Source: Gemmataceae bacterium (GTDB lineage Bacteria; Planctomycetota; Planctomycetia; Gemmatales; Gemmataceae). Taken from it: a stretch of 64,000 nucleotides of DNA. The notes under the pieces are model-generated. The model was not told where the DNA came from. It made no database searches and saw only the letters and a list, made by a program, of their open reading frames with translations. Positions within the stretch are counted from its first letter, which is position 1. Each line of letters opens with the position of its first letter. Position numbers and translations under genes: made by a program. The stretch lies in contig JAKEET010000128.1 in the NCBI GenBank assembly GCA_022616435.1, positions 62,001 through 126,000 of the forward strand, given 5' to 3'. Positions 23,205 through 32,518 of the stretch are shown piece by piece.

Positions 23205-26186
23205 CTACTGCCTCGTCACCCAGATCGGCGACCCCCAGGCGATTTCGCCGTCGGTTTGCAGCACGCGGACGTAGTAGTAATGCGTGCCGGGCAGCGGCTG
23301 CGAGTCGGTCCAGTCGCCAAGGAACTGGGTGCCGGCTTTGCCTTTGGGGACCAGGTTGGCGACGACTTCGCTGTCGCGCAGCACTTCGACCTTGTCGAGG
23401 TTGGCCGTGCCCCAGACGTGCAGCTTGAACGTGGGGGCGCCGTTGACCGTCGTTTCATCGCCCATGATGGCGTCGCCGCACCGGAAATCAACCAGGATGT
23501 TGTCGGTGGCGCCGTAGCAATGACGCTGCTTGACGGCGTCGAGCAGGGCCTGGCGATTGTCCTGAATCGACTTGCCCATCTTGCCGGCCTCGACCAGCAC
23601 GACGAAGAACGAAATGTGCGTGGACCAGTGGTCGCTCGACGCCTGGAAGCCGAGCTTGTAGCCCTTGTCTTTCAAGGCCAGGTTGACAAAGCCGAGCGGC
23701 TGCCAGCCGCCGACGTTCGCCGGCTCCATGCCTCCCTTGGGATTGTAACCGGCGCGCGGCGCCCCCTGGTGCTCGTACGACATGCGGTCGCCCTGATAGA
23801 TCTCGACGATGGGCTCGACGACCGGATCGTTGTCGCGCCAGTCGGTGCCCATGCCGGTGGCGCTGGTGTGCACGGCGCAGATGCCGTTGAACTCCTTCAA
23901 ATACCGGTACAGCATCTTGGTATCGTCCGGATGGATGCCGGCGACGCCCTTTTCGCCCTTGGGCGCGGCCAGCCGCGGCAGCGTGCGGATGCCGCGCTGG
24001 GCGAACATGACGTTGCGATGCCCGTGCGGATAGCTCACCGAACGCTCGTAGGTGAACATCGGCGTGAACTTGGGCGTGGCGTAGGCATCGGTGGCCTTTT
24101 GCGTCAACCACCACGAATACTCGCGGCCGGCGCCGTTGTCGTGGTCGCCGTTGCCGATCCAGTCGAACTGCACCGCGTCGATGGCGTAGCGGAACATGTC
24201 TTCGAGAGAACCATCCGGCGCTCCGTCCCAGGACATCTCCGTGTGCCGATGATACTCGCCGCGCAGGTACTGGTAGTTCTTGCCGCTCGCTGTCAAACGG
24301 TGCTTGCGCATCCTGGCGACCGCCTCGTTCTCGGCCTTGATCTCGGGCGTCGGCGAGTTCTTGCCGGCCTGGTGCGCGATCAGTTTTGGCGCCGGCGGCG
24401 TTCCCGGCAGGTTGATGACGCTGGCGTAGATTTGATTGTCGATCTGCTCCGGCGTCGTGTAGCGGCCGTCGGTGTTGTGGATGACCAGCAGGCCTCCCGA
24501 GGCGTGCGGCAACAACACCGGCCGATGGTCGAGCAAGCCGCACGAGTGGTGGACCTCGATCGGCTCGCTCCATCGGTCGCCTTCCAGACGACGTACAAAA
24601 GTCAACCAGTAAGGGCCGGGGTGGGAGGAATAGCGCGAGCCGAAGTTCTGGCGATAGCCAAGCCAGATGTTGCCGTTGCCGTCCAGGCCGATGCTCGGGT
24701 AGGCGTAGCGCGTCGTACGTTCGTATTGATTGGTCTTGACCGCTTCGAACGGCAGCACGGGCGGAGCATATCGGGAGACGGGCAGTTCGGCGATGGGACG
24801 GGTGAGGTTCTTGCCGTCGGGTTCCAGGCAGGTGACCTTGACGTTTCGCTCGTTGTAGAGCGGGTTACCCTCGTTCGGTGCAAAGGCGCCGTAGTCCTTA
24901 CCCCATCTTTCCGGGCCTTCCTCATAGGCGACCCAAAGGCGGCCGGCCTTGTCATAAACAATGCTCGGCCGCGCTTCGAATCTTGGCGTCTTCGCAATTC
25001 GGCCGCCTGCCCCCACCACGACGTGGACGTCGTAATCGTAGGAATGGCTGTCAAAGGCGATGTTCCAACGCCCGCCGGGCCCACCTGCGGCGGCCGAGAC
25101 CCAACAATTCCAGCCCCACGCTTCGCCCAAGCCACCCCCCGCCGACGCCCAGTTTCCATTGGCAAAGAAAAGGCTCTTGATCATAAACTGACTGCTGCGC
25201 TCATCCCACACTTGCGCTCCAAGAAAGACGCGGCCTTGAGAGTCCGTACACATGACCGGAGACAAATCGCGGCTGCCTTTGGTCAGTTCGACTTCCTCGC
25301 CGAACCGGCCTCGCGCATCGCAGGGCCGGCCGTACAAGCGATGGTTCCCTTGCCGGAGTGCGCTGTAGACCACCCAAAAACCGCCGCTGCCGCTGACGCC
25401 GATCGCGACGCGGACGATGCTCTGATTGGCGTCGGTCAGCTTGATCGGCTCTTCCCATTTGCCGTCGCGATAGGCGCGCAGCATCACCTGATCGCGGCCC
25501 TCCGGCGTGTAGTAGCTCTTGAAATCCTCCGGCTGCTCCTTGAGCTGCGGCGCTTCGATGCGGCGACTGTCTTCCTTCACGTGATAACTCACGTAGGCGA
25601 CCCAGAGCGTGCCGTCGGGACCATAGGCGGCCGCGGGGAAATCGTCCTCGGTCGGGCCGTCGGCCACCGGCTGCGCGGTGGTGATCAGCCGCACGGCGGC
25701 GGCGCCGTTCCACAGCTCGCGCTTCGTGCCGGCAAGCACCTCGGCCAGCGGCACGTCCACCTTTTCACCGTCCTTGAGCGCGATCGCTAGCTTCGCATCG
25801 GGCTGCACGTCTTGCAGGTGCAAGACCACGCCGACCGAGGCGATCGGCTCCAACTTCGTCACGCCCGGCTTGCCCGGCGGCGCCCGCAGGGCGCGATGCG
25901 AGGACGCTTCCCACGCATTGGCGGCCGCCAACTTGTCTTTGGAGCGGAAACGATAGCCCTCGCGGTGGACGACCTTCGCGCCGGCGACCGTGGCCGAGCC
26001 GGACCAGTCGCGGACGTTGGCGTCGTTGAGCCCGAACTCCAGGAGGACGGCGCTGGTCGGCTTGCCGGCCTGTCCTTCCTTGGCCCAATCGAGGTACGGA
26101 AACGCGGACTGCGGCTGCTGAAAGGCGACGGCGCTGATGGCCGTCATGATGCCCAGGGCGGCGACGAAGAGGAGGAGGCGCTTCAT
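23205..26186 (-). CDS. Large exported protein: propeller-like region plus PHP-type metal domain
   Basis: A 993-residue protein with a signal peptide (1-23). Residues of about 190-600 are repetitive, with DGTLWVAYVSY, GRLWVAYEEGP and GNIWLGYRQNF, suggesting a beta-propeller. The C-terminal part has LRGEYHRHTEMSWDG and WIGNGDHDNGAGREYSWW. These match the histidine/aspartate pattern of the PHP-fold DUF3604-like exported hydrolases. GICAVHTSATGMGTDWRD and HWSTHISFFVVLVE complete it. A metal-dependent phosphoesterase or lyase role outside the cytoplasm is plausible. It is convergent with the transglutaminase gene and appears not to belong to that cluster. ATG 26186 begins the signal peptide. Confidence 0.78.
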   Translation of the reverse strand: MKRLLLFVAALGIMTAISAVAFQQPQSAFPYLDWAKEGQAGKPTSAVLLEFGLNDANVRDWSGSATVAGAKVVHREGYRFRSKDKLAAANAWEASSHRALRAPPGKPGVTKLEPIASVGVVLHLQDVQPDAKLAIALKDGEKVDVPLAEVLAGTKRELWNGAAAVRLITTAQPVADGPTEDDFPAAAYGPDGTLWVAYVSYHVKEDSRRIEAPQLKEQPEDFKSYYTPEGRDQVMLRAYRDGKWEEPIKLTDANQSIVRVAIGVSGSGGFWVVYSALRQGNHRLYGRPCDARGRFGEEVELTKGSRDLSPVMCTDSQGRVFLGAQVWDERSSQFMIKSLFFANGNWASAGGGLGEAWGWNCWVSAAAGGPGGRWNIAFDSHSYDYDVHVVVGAGGRIAKTPRFEARPSIVYDKAGRLWVAYEEGPERWGKDYGAFAPNEGNPLYNERNVKVTCLEPDGKNLTRPIAELPVSRYAPPVLPFEAVKTNQYERTTRYAYPSIGLDGNGNIWLGYRQNFGSRYSSHPGPYWLTFVRRLEGDRWSEPIEVHHSCGLLDHRPVLLPHASGGLLVIHNTDGRYTTPEQIDNQIYASVINLPGTPPAPKLIAHQAGKNSPTPEIKAENEAVARMRKHRLTASGKNYQYLRGEYHRHTEMSWDGAPDGSLEDMFRYAIDAVQFDWIGNGDHDNGAGREYSWWLTQKATDAYATPKFTPMFTYERSVSYPHGHRNVMFAQRGIRTLPRLAAPKGEKGVAGIHPDDTKMLYRYLKEFNGICAVHTSATGMGTDWRDNDPVVEPIVEIYQGDRMSYEHQGAPRAGYNPKGGMEPANVGGWQPLGFVNLALKDKGYKLGFQASSDHWSTHISFFVVLVEAGKMGKSIQDNRQALLDAVKQRHCYGATDNILVDFRCGDAIMGDETTVNGAPTFKLHVWGTANLDKVEVLRDSEVVANLVPKGKAGTQFLGDWTDSQPLPGTHYYYVRVLQTDGEIAWGSPIWVTRQ

Positions 26187-26258
26187 GACTGTAACCTCGG
26201 AATAGTCGGGCACTTTGAGTGGTAACAGACGGATTTACGGGATGCAACGAAAAACGGA

Positions 26259-26780
26259 CTACTTGCTCGAACGGATTCCCAAACTGGCCTTGATGTCTTT
26301 CAGGAGCAGAAAGAGACAGAGCGGATCGCCGGGCGACGGCTCAAAGCCAAAGCGCAAGTAGAACGCTCTTGCGTGTTCGTCCTTGGCATGCACCATCACG
26401 GCCCGGCAGCCGATGATGTCTGCCGCGGCAACGACGCGCAACAGTGCATCCTTGAGCAGTCCCGCGCCCAGTCCATGACCCGTCTCCGAGCGGGCGACCG
26501 CCAATCGAGCGAGCAGGATCACCGGTACGGGATGCGCTGCCAACCCTTTGGCCACCCGCGCCGGCGTTTCCTCACGCCGGGCCGAAGCAGCCGCCAAGGT
26601 GTAGTAGCCGACCACGCGCAGTCCACGCGTCGCGACATAGGTGCGGGCCGACTCGCTCCCTTGATTCTGGAGTGCGAATTTCTTCAGATAGCTATCCAGC
26701 GCCGGCGCGCCGCAATCGAAGCTGCTGACATCATGTTCTGCGCTGAGCGGGACTGGACTATCCAGGGGAGGGTTGTCCAT
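26259..26780 (-). CDS. GNAT acetyltransferase toxin (TacT-like)
   Basis: A 173-residue GNAT protein. The cofactor loop lies in RSETGHGLGAGLLKDAL, and the late AFYLRFGFEP contains the catalytic tyrosine position seen in TacT-like toxins. The N-terminal SFDCGAPALDSYLKKFALQN is the typical toxin start. In this class the toxin acetylates charged tRNA and stops translation. Its start overlaps the end of the DUF1778 antitoxin gene by 23 bases, the standard order. ATG 26780 is preferred because a longer form would run further into the antitoxin gene. Confidence 0.9.
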   Translation of the reverse strand: MDNPPLDSPVPLSAEHDVSSFDCGAPALDSYLKKFALQNQGSESARTYVATRGLRVVGYYTLAAASARREETPARVAKGLAAHPVPVILLARLAVARSETGHGLGAGLLKDALLRVVAAADIIGCRAVMVHAKDEHARAFYLRFGFEPSPGDPLCLFLLLKDIKASLGIRSSK

Positions 26781-27075
26781 GCTGATCGAAGACACTGGGT
26801 CGAGTGAGCAGCGCCTTGAGGGCCGGAATGGTTCGCGGGGGCGCGTCGAGGGCCTTGCAAAACGCTCGCCACGCCTCCGGCGGCATGACAATGTCCACGT
26901 GCGAGGCGATCACTTGCTGGGCTGCCTCGTAGGCGTGTTCCAGCATGAAGCTGCTGAGGCTGGTGCGCCTCAGCTGGGCCGCTTGCGCGATCACGACTTT
27001 CTGCTCCAGCCGCATCCGCAGCTGGACCTTGGCCGCCTTCAATGCGAGCGGCGTTCGCGTCCCTGGCTTCGGCAT
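26758..27075 (-). CDS. DUF1778 antitoxin (TacA-like)
   Basis: A 105-residue protein of the DUF1778 ribbon-helix-helix antitoxin type. The DNA-binding part is LRMRLEQKVVIAQAAQLRRT, followed by SLSSFMLEHAYEAAQQVIA. The C-terminal part, MPPEAWRAFCKALDAPPRTI, wraps the toxin in homologues. GGAG seven bases before ATG 27075 supports this start over 27102. It should repress its own promoter together with the GNAT toxin; the operator is expected within 27076-27200 but I cannot mark it. Confidence 0.88.
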   Translation of the reverse strand: MPKPGTRTPLALKAAKVQLRMRLEQKVVIAQAAQLRRTSLSSFMLEHAYEAAQQVIASHVDIVMPPEAWRAFCKALDAPPRTIPALKALLTRPSVFDQHGQPSPG

Positions 27076-27308
27076 CGTGATCTCCGGCGAAACCTCGCGC
27101 AATTGGCTGGCGGCCGGGGCTTCGAAGACTCAGCCCCGGCCACGACCTCTCCTCGGGTTCCTCCGTCATGATACCGCTTTGTATGGACATCGTCCACACC
27201 GCGGTTCAGTCGATCGCCAACCGCCTCGGCCCGTTAACGCCGTCACGGTCGAACCGACGATCTTGGTGAAGGTCATTCGACCGTATTGAACGGGCGCACC
27301 GCATCGGC

Positions 27309-30300
27309 TCACTTCGCCGCCTTCTCCTTCTTCGGCGCCAGCGCCGCCAGCTCTACATCCAGGTACAGGTCCGAGCTGCCGCCGCTGTTGTGGACCTGCA
27401 CCGCGATCACGTTCGTCCCCGGACGAAGCATGTCGGCCTTCACCGCCACGTCGCGGTTCCAGTAGCTGAACTCGTGGTCACCCGTATCCTCATCCACCTT
27501 GACGCCGTTGACGTACACGGTGGCGCTGTTGTCGGCCGCGATGTTGAGCCGCAACGTCACGCCCGCCTGTTTCAAGAGCGGCGCGGGCACGTCGAACGTC
27601 TTGCGGCAACACAGAGGCTGCCCCTGCTCGGCGATGGCGGTTCCCTGGCGGTTGGCGATCTCGCCTTCGCCGTAACCCAGCGGCGTCTTGGCGGCCCGCC
27701 ACGCCTGGTCGTTGAAGGCCGGCTTGGTCCAGTCATCGCCCTTGACCTGCGCCGCCGGCAGGTGCTTCCATCCGGCGGACCCGGCCGGGACCAGTTTCAC
27801 AACGTCGATCTTCACGCCGGGCGGCAGGGCGGCGGCCTTGGCATCCAGGACATTCAGCGACAGCGGAGTTTCGGACGTCAAGGTCGCGCCCGACACCTTG
27901 GCGACGGCGCGAATCTTCACCTTGGCGCCGGCGGACGTCTTGGCGTTGGGCGGCGCCTTGAACACCAGGCGGGCTTCGTTGGCGTTGCCCGGCACCGTGA
28001 CTTCCGGCACGGCGACGCTGGAGAATCCCTGCGGCAGCACCACCTGGACCTTGAAGTCCCCCTTGTAGCCGTACAGGCGGTTGAGGCGGACGATCAACGG
28101 CGTCTCGGCGCCGGCCTTGACGGTGACCTGGGGCTGCGCCGGGGTGAGCTCGGCCACGCGGTCGTACACCACCAGGCGAATCGGCGGCGTCACCTGCGAG
28201 ACATCCACGTTGGTCTTCTTCTTGCCCTTGGCGTCCGTCATGAACGGGTACTTAGCCACCCCGCGAAACACCAGGTTATAGGTGCCGGCGAGCGCATTGC
28301 TGGGCAAGTTGATCTTCACGTCGCCTTCGGTCTTGCCCGGCTGGAGCGTCAGCTTGGGGATGTTGAGCGGCTGGCCGTTCGATTGGGCCGGCCCGCTGAT
28401 GGCGTCAATCTGCACCTGCGTCTTGAAGTCGCCGGCAAGCGCCCGGAGCTGCACCTTGACGGTCGCGTTGCCGCCGACCGGAGCCGCCAGCTCGTTCTTG
28501 ACGGCGGTCTCCAGGGCGAACGGGCCTTTGTCGCGGACGGCCAGGCAGGTGGAGCGGGCCAGCCGGCTCAACGGGGGAACGTTGTTGGGGGCGGGCCACA
28601 CAACCGTGGTGGCGCGGGCCTCGCGCACGACCTTGGCGCCGTTGATGGTCGCCACGCCGGTGACCTTGAGCGGCACCGTGGCGATGGGGGCGTTCGCGGC
28701 CGCGGTGACCACCAGGGCGGTGCGCTTCTGCTTCGGGCCAAGGATCTGCGGCGGACACACGACGCCGCCGGGCAACCCTTCCACGCTCACGGTGACTTCG
28801 CCGTCGAAACCGTCCTGGCGGTAGCACACGATGTCGAGGTCCTGGCTGCCGCCGCGGCGCACGGTCGGTCCGCCGGTGCTGACGTCGTTGTTCCCCAGGA
28901 GAAACAGGCGGAAGTCCGGCTCCTCCCGGCGCAGGCTCAACCGGTAGATGTGCCGGGCGCCGCTGCGCAGGTCCGACCCGTGCGTCCGCACCATGATCTG
29001 ATACGCGCCGTCTTCCGGGACCACGAGCCGCGTCTTCGGATCACTCGTGCCCAGAAAGAGCCGGCCGATCGCGGCCGGCACGTCGGGGTGATCGTCAAAA
29101 ATGCCCAGCGGCTGCTCCTTCCCCTTTTGACGAACCTGGAAGAGCAGATCCACGGGCGCGCCCAGCCGGTCGGCGAAGGCTTCGAGCACCCAGACGTCTC
29201 CCTTCTTGGCGGTGAACGTGTACCAATCGCGATCGCCGGACTTCTCGATGCGGCCGCACAGCTCGCACGGCGCGGGCACGGGTTGCGCGGTCTCCGGAGT
29301 GTCGTTCTTGTCATTGTCGAGCACGACCGGGCGCTGCACGCGCGCCAGGAACACCGGGTTGGACGGGCCGGCAGGACCTGTCAACCGATGCTCGAAGCCG
29401 TCCATCACGCCGCGCCGCGGCCAGTAGGTTCCCTGCACGTGCAACTGACCTTCGCCCAGCGACGCCGGCACGTTCAACGTCATGGCCAGTTCATCCAGCG
29501 GACCGCTCTCGACCAGCCCGACGGCGCTCGGCTTGCCGCCCGGCAGGTTGCGGCCGAAAAGCGTGATCGTATTGGGCTTGCCCGCTTCGACCACCGGCGG
29601 ATAGGCGGCGTCGATCCACGGCGCCGTGGCGACCGTCAAGCGATAGAAGTAATCCGGGCCGGCGTTGAGGTAGGTGAACTCGCACACCCGGATCAGATAG
29701 TCGCCGTCGGCCGGCAGCACGCAATCGAGCACGGCGTCGCGGTTGCGGTAATTGCGGTTCGAGGCCAGCTCGCGTTCGTCGGGACCGAACACCTGGACGA
29801 GCGGATTCAGTTTGCTGTCGATGCTCCACGCCGCGGCGTGAACGACCACACGCTGATCTTTCTTGCCGGCGAAGCGGAAGTAGTCCACGTCCGGCTTGGG
29901 ATTGACCGCGCCGTGAATCACCGAGCCGAGGGCGACCGGCTGCGCCTGATGCACGTCGTTGTTCGTTTCCTTCTCGGCAACCTCGCCCAGGCCCCCGACG
30001 ACGAAGGCCCGAGGATTGCTGACGCCCCACTTGCCGACGGCCCGCACGTCATGGATGCCGAGCGGCACGTCGGCGGGCACGGTGACCTTGAAGCGCAACG
30101 GGGCGGGGGGCGGCGTCTTCTTCTTGTCCTTGGGCGGCGGCGGATCGGGCAGGCGCTCGGCCTTGATCTTGGCATCGCTGACATACAAGGATTGGACCTC
30201 GTCGAGGTCGGCGCCGGTCAGCGTGACTTCGACCGTCGTTCCGGCTTTCGCGCCCGGCGGCGTGACCGTCGCCAGGCGAGGCACCGGATAGGGCGTTTGC

Positions 30301-30398
30301 GCGACCGCCGGCGCGGCGGCCGCGGCGGCCAGCAACACCACGATCAACAGGCCGAATCGACGGACGACGCCGAAGCTGCAACGGATTGCATCGTGCAT
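27309..30398 (-). CDS. Giant exported protein with PPC domains (1029 aa)
   Basis: It has a signal peptide (1-33, ending in AAPAVAQ). An IPT/TIG-like beta domain with PPGAKAGTTVEVTLTGADLD follows. At least two pre-peptidase C-terminal (PPC) type domains are visible, marked by KETNNDVHQAQPV, VDYFRFAGKKDQRV, NDTPETAQPVPAPCE and DRDWYTFTAKKGDVW. The last 150 residues resemble a galactose-binding-like fold with LNIAADNSATVYVNGV. This is a common planctomycete surface protein type with no peptidase domain. The function is unknown; adhesion or polymer binding is only a guess. Confidence 0.85.
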   Translation of the reverse strand: MHDAIRCSFGVVRRFGLLIVVLLAAAAAAPAVAQTPYPVPRLATVTPPGAKAGTTVEVTLTGADLDEVQSLYVSDAKIKAERLPDPPPPKDKKKTPPPAPLRFKVTVPADVPLGIHDVRAVGKWGVSNPRAFVVGGLGEVAEKETNNDVHQAQPVALGSVIHGAVNPKPDVDYFRFAGKKDQRVVVHAAAWSIDSKLNPLVQVFGPDERELASNRNYRNRDAVLDCVLPADGDYLIRVCEFTYLNAGPDYFYRLTVATAPWIDAAYPPVVEAGKPNTITLFGRNLPGGKPSAVGLVESGPLDELAMTLNVPASLGEGQLHVQGTYWPRRGVMDGFEHRLTGPAGPSNPVFLARVQRPVVLDNDKNDTPETAQPVPAPCELCGRIEKSGDRDWYTFTAKKGDVWVLEAFADRLGAPVDLLFQVRQKGKEQPLGIFDDHPDVPAAIGRLFLGTSDPKTRLVVPEDGAYQIMVRTHGSDLRSGARHIYRLSLRREEPDFRLFLLGNNDVSTGGPTVRRGGSQDLDIVCYRQDGFDGEVTVSVEGLPGGVVCPPQILGPKQKRTALVVTAAANAPIATVPLKVTGVATINGAKVVREARATTVVWPAPNNVPPLSRLARSTCLAVRDKGPFALETAVKNELAAPVGGNATVKVQLRALAGDFKTQVQIDAISGPAQSNGQPLNIPKLTLQPGKTEGDVKINLPSNALAGTYNLVFRGVAKYPFMTDAKGKKKTNVDVSQVTPPIRLVVYDRVAELTPAQPQVTVKAGAETPLIVRLNRLYGYKGDFKVQVVLPQGFSSVAVPEVTVPGNANEARLVFKAPPNAKTSAGAKVKIRAVAKVSGATLTSETPLSLNVLDAKAAALPPGVKIDVVKLVPAGSAGWKHLPAAQVKGDDWTKPAFNDQAWRAAKTPLGYGEGEIANRQGTAIAEQGQPLCCRKTFDVPAPLLKQAGVTLRLNIAADNSATVYVNGVKVDEDTGDHEFSYWNRDVAVKADMLRPGTNVIAVQVHNSGGSSDLYLDVELAALAPKKEKAAK

Positions 30399-30743
30399 GG
30401 GACACCCCCCCCAAGATTGGCAGTGTGAGCGTAACGGAATCAGAATGCGACACGGTCACGACACGCCCTGCAGCGTCGTGGAAAGGCGTGAATCGTGCGG
30501 CAGCGTTGAGAGGCCGGACGGACCAAGTTTTGGGCGACGGAGCTCGGGCGACGGAGCTCGGGCGACGGAGCGCGAGACAGGCAGCGATGATTCACCGGGA
30601 TTCTATCCAGCCCGGCGGGACTGTGCAAGCCGCGCGGGTGGATTCGTGGATTCGTGGAGTTGTCACAACAACGTGGTGATGACCAAGCTAAGAAAGCCCG
30701 GTGAAAAGAAGACCAGGAACGGTCCATGCTCGTGGCGCGCGTC
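30399..30743. other. Gene-free stretch with short tandem repeat
   Basis: No gene can be supported in these 345 bases. At about 30539-30569 the unit GGAGCTCGGGCGAC is repeated about two and a half times. This is the upstream region of the giant PPC-domain gene, so its promoter should lie here. Confidence 0.5.
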
Positions 30744-31256
30744 TCAATCGCCTTTCTTTTTCTTCTTTTCTGCTTTCGGCCCGCCTGGCCCTTTGGCGTC
30801 TTCACGGAGCACCTTGCCGGCGCCGGACAGTAGAATCTTGCTTTTGCGGCCGTCGGAGCGGATGATGTCCACCTTGAACTGGAAGCCGTCGGGAGTGCCT
30901 TTGCGGTCCGCTTTCACCGCCTCGCCCTTGCCGACACGTTCGGCGATGTCGATGGCCTGACTCAAGGAGATCGTTTGGTCGCCGGCTTTGCCTTTCTTCT
31001 TCTCGCCGTCGACAGTCTTCTTGCCTTTGTGGGCGAGCCCTTTCTTGCCAGCGCCTTTGCCGGCAGCGTCGATGTGGTTCAACAGCTGCTGGGCAAGCCC
31101 TGGAGGCAGCGTGCTGAGGTTCACCGTGACGACGCCCCCTTTGCCCTTGCCCTTGCCTTTCCCCTTAACGCCGTCGTCATCGGCGGTTGCCGCCATGGTG
31201 AGCCCCACACTTGCCAGCAGCGTGGCGATGCCCATCAACCGCGATCTGTAACCCAT
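30744..31256 (-). CDS. Exported Lys/Gly-rich protein with PepSY-like region
   Basis: A 170-residue protein with a signal peptide, then the tract DDGVKGKGKGKGKGG. A central region reads VTVNLSTLPPGLAQQLLNHI and a C-terminal region SQAIDIAERVGKGEAVKADR continues into VDIIRSDGRKSKILLSGAGK, a pattern like PepSY domains. The C-terminus is again Lys-rich (EKKKKKGD). ATG 31256 begins the signal peptide. It lies 39 bases after another minus-strand gene, in the divergent half of the ECF sigma locus. The KGKGKGK tract recurs in two other proteins of this locus. The function is unknown. Confidence 0.75.
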   Translation of the reverse strand: MGYRSRLMGIATLLASVGLTMAATADDDGVKGKGKGKGKGGVVTVNLSTLPPGLAQQLLNHIDAAGKGAGKKGLAHKGKKTVDGEKKKGKAGDQTISLSQAIDIAERVGKGEAVKADRKGTPDGFQFKVDIIRSDGRKSKILLSGAGKVLREDAKGPGGPKAEKKKKKGD

Positions 31257-31295
31257 GACCGTCCTCCCGGCTCGGATCAAGGAGCGCATGCCTGG

Positions 31296-31781
31296 TCAAC
31301 GCGAGACCGGCGCATCCGCCATGGATAACGGAGCAGTCGGGTCGGCGTTGGCGAGAACCTCGCGAAATTCCTGCTCGATGCGTTGCCGGGCCTTGGCCAG
31401 CGCGGGTGTGCCGAACCGTTCGTGGTTGAGTTGCGATCGCCAGACGAGGCTGCGGGCGATGCGTTCTTGGTTACTCGAGCCGGGATACGCCATGGGCAAC
31501 CAGTTCAGGAATTCCGGGTAGGCCTTTTGTGATTCCGCCTCGATCGCCGCCGCCGCCAGCCGCAACGAGGTTTGGCCCAGGTCCAGGGCCGCGCCAATGC
31601 CGTCCAGCTTCCGTGCGAAGGCATCACGCCGCCGCCGTTGCTCGTCGATCTCCGCCCCATGCCGACATTCGTCCGCGAGGAGGTCCCGGGAGGCCGCGTC
31701 CTGACCGGACTGGCGGGCGTCGCCATAGAGCAACATGCCGAGCAGGCCCAGAAACAAGCAAACCGCAATGCCGCGACTCAT
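31296..31781 (-). CDS. Membrane-anchored hypothetical protein divergent from ECF sigma gene
   Basis: A 161-residue protein with a single N-terminal hydrophobic helix (IAVCLFLGLLGMLLYG) and a charged, mainly helical remainder containing DEQRRRRDAFARKLDGIG and ARQRIEQEFREVLANAD. I do not recognise a family. It is divergent from the sigma gene at 31955 with a 173-base gap, so it may be part of the regulon. The next gene on its strand is the PepSY-like protein. Confidence 0.65.
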   Translation of the reverse strand: MSRGIAVCLFLGLLGMLLYGDARQSGQDAASRDLLADECRHGAEIDEQRRRRDAFARKLDGIGAALDLGQTSLRLAAAAIEAESQKAYPEFLNWLPMAYPGSSNQERIARSLVWRSQLNHERFGTPALAKARQRIEQEFREVLANADPTAPLSMADAPVSR

Positions 31782-31954
31782 GACGCAACTCCTCGGGGCC
31801 GGTTTCGCGCTTCGTGAACCCCACGTCAAGGACAAACGCGGCTTCGCCGGTTTTGTTGGCGGAACCCTTTCGAGATTGTTGTTCGAGATTGTTGTGGCTC
31901 AAAAAAGGAGGCCGCGCCAACAACCCGGCCTGGGCCCCGTTATCCTGATAGGCG

Positions 31955-32518
31955 ATGAGACGCTCCGTGGAGCCGCAGGACGAAACGAACTGGATCCGCC
32001 AAGCACAGGCCGGTGACCGGGCGGCCTTTGCACGGCTCGTCGAGCGCTACTGGAGCCGCATTTTCCGCTGGCTGTATGGATTGGCGGGCTGCGGCCACCG
32101 GGCGGAAGACCTGACGCAAGAGGTGTTTTGCAAGGCCTGGGAAGCGCTGGGGACGTATGAGGCGGACCATTTTCGCGGCTGGCTGTTTCGGATCGCCCGA
32201 AACGCCCTCATCGATCACCGGAGGCGCCAGCGCCCTGCCGCATCGGGAGCACTGCTTGATGAATTCGCCGCCGCAGCGCCGGGCCCGCTCGACCAGCTGG
32301 TCGCCCAGGAGAATGAAGTGCTGCTGCGGCAGGCGTGCCGCCGGCTTCCCGAGCCGTTTCGCGAGGCGTTCCTCTTGTGGGCCCAGGAAGAAATGCACTA
32401 CGCCGACATGGCCCAGGTCCTGGACATCACGGAGGAGACGGCCCGCTGGCGCGTGTTCAAAGCGCGGCGCTGGTTGGTGAGATGCCTCGGTTCCCAGCTG
32501 GATTCCAAAACCCCATGA
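31955..32518 (+). CDS. ECF RNA polymerase sigma factor
   Basis: A 187-residue ECF sigma factor. Region 2 has AFARLVERYWSRIFRWLYGL and AEDLTQEVFCKAWEAL, and then FRGWLFRIARNALIDHRRR. Region 4 has RRLPEPFREAFLLWAQEEM and a helix-turn-helix VLDITEETARWRVFKARRWL. It starts at ATG 31955 without a strong ribosome binding site. Its stop overlaps the start of the anti-sigma gene as ATGA, so the two are translationally coupled. The target promoters cannot be predicted from the window. Confidence 0.95.
   Translation: MRRSVEPQDETNWIRQAQAGDRAAFARLVERYWSRIFRWLYGLAGCGHRAEDLTQEVFCKAWEALGTYEADHFRGWLFRIARNALIDHRRRQRPAASGALLDEFAAAAPGPLDQLVAQENEVLLRQACRRLPEPFREAFLLWAQEEMHYADMAQVLDITEETARWRVFKARRWLVRCLGSQLDSKTP

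Noticed and set aside
23256-25790. An 844-codon open frame on the plus strand opposite the propeller/PHP protein
   Set aside because: It is antisense of a well-supported gene and shows no motif, signal peptide or ribosome binding site.
27390-30428. A 1012-codon open frame on the plus strand opposite the PPC-domain protein
   Set aside because: The minus strand encodes clear IPT and PPC motifs and a signal peptide; the plus product is His/Arg-rich with no recognisable domain.
30539-30569. Short tandem GGAGCTCGGGCGAC units as an operator
   Set aside because: There are too few and imperfect copies and no regulator gene nearby; it may be simple slippage.
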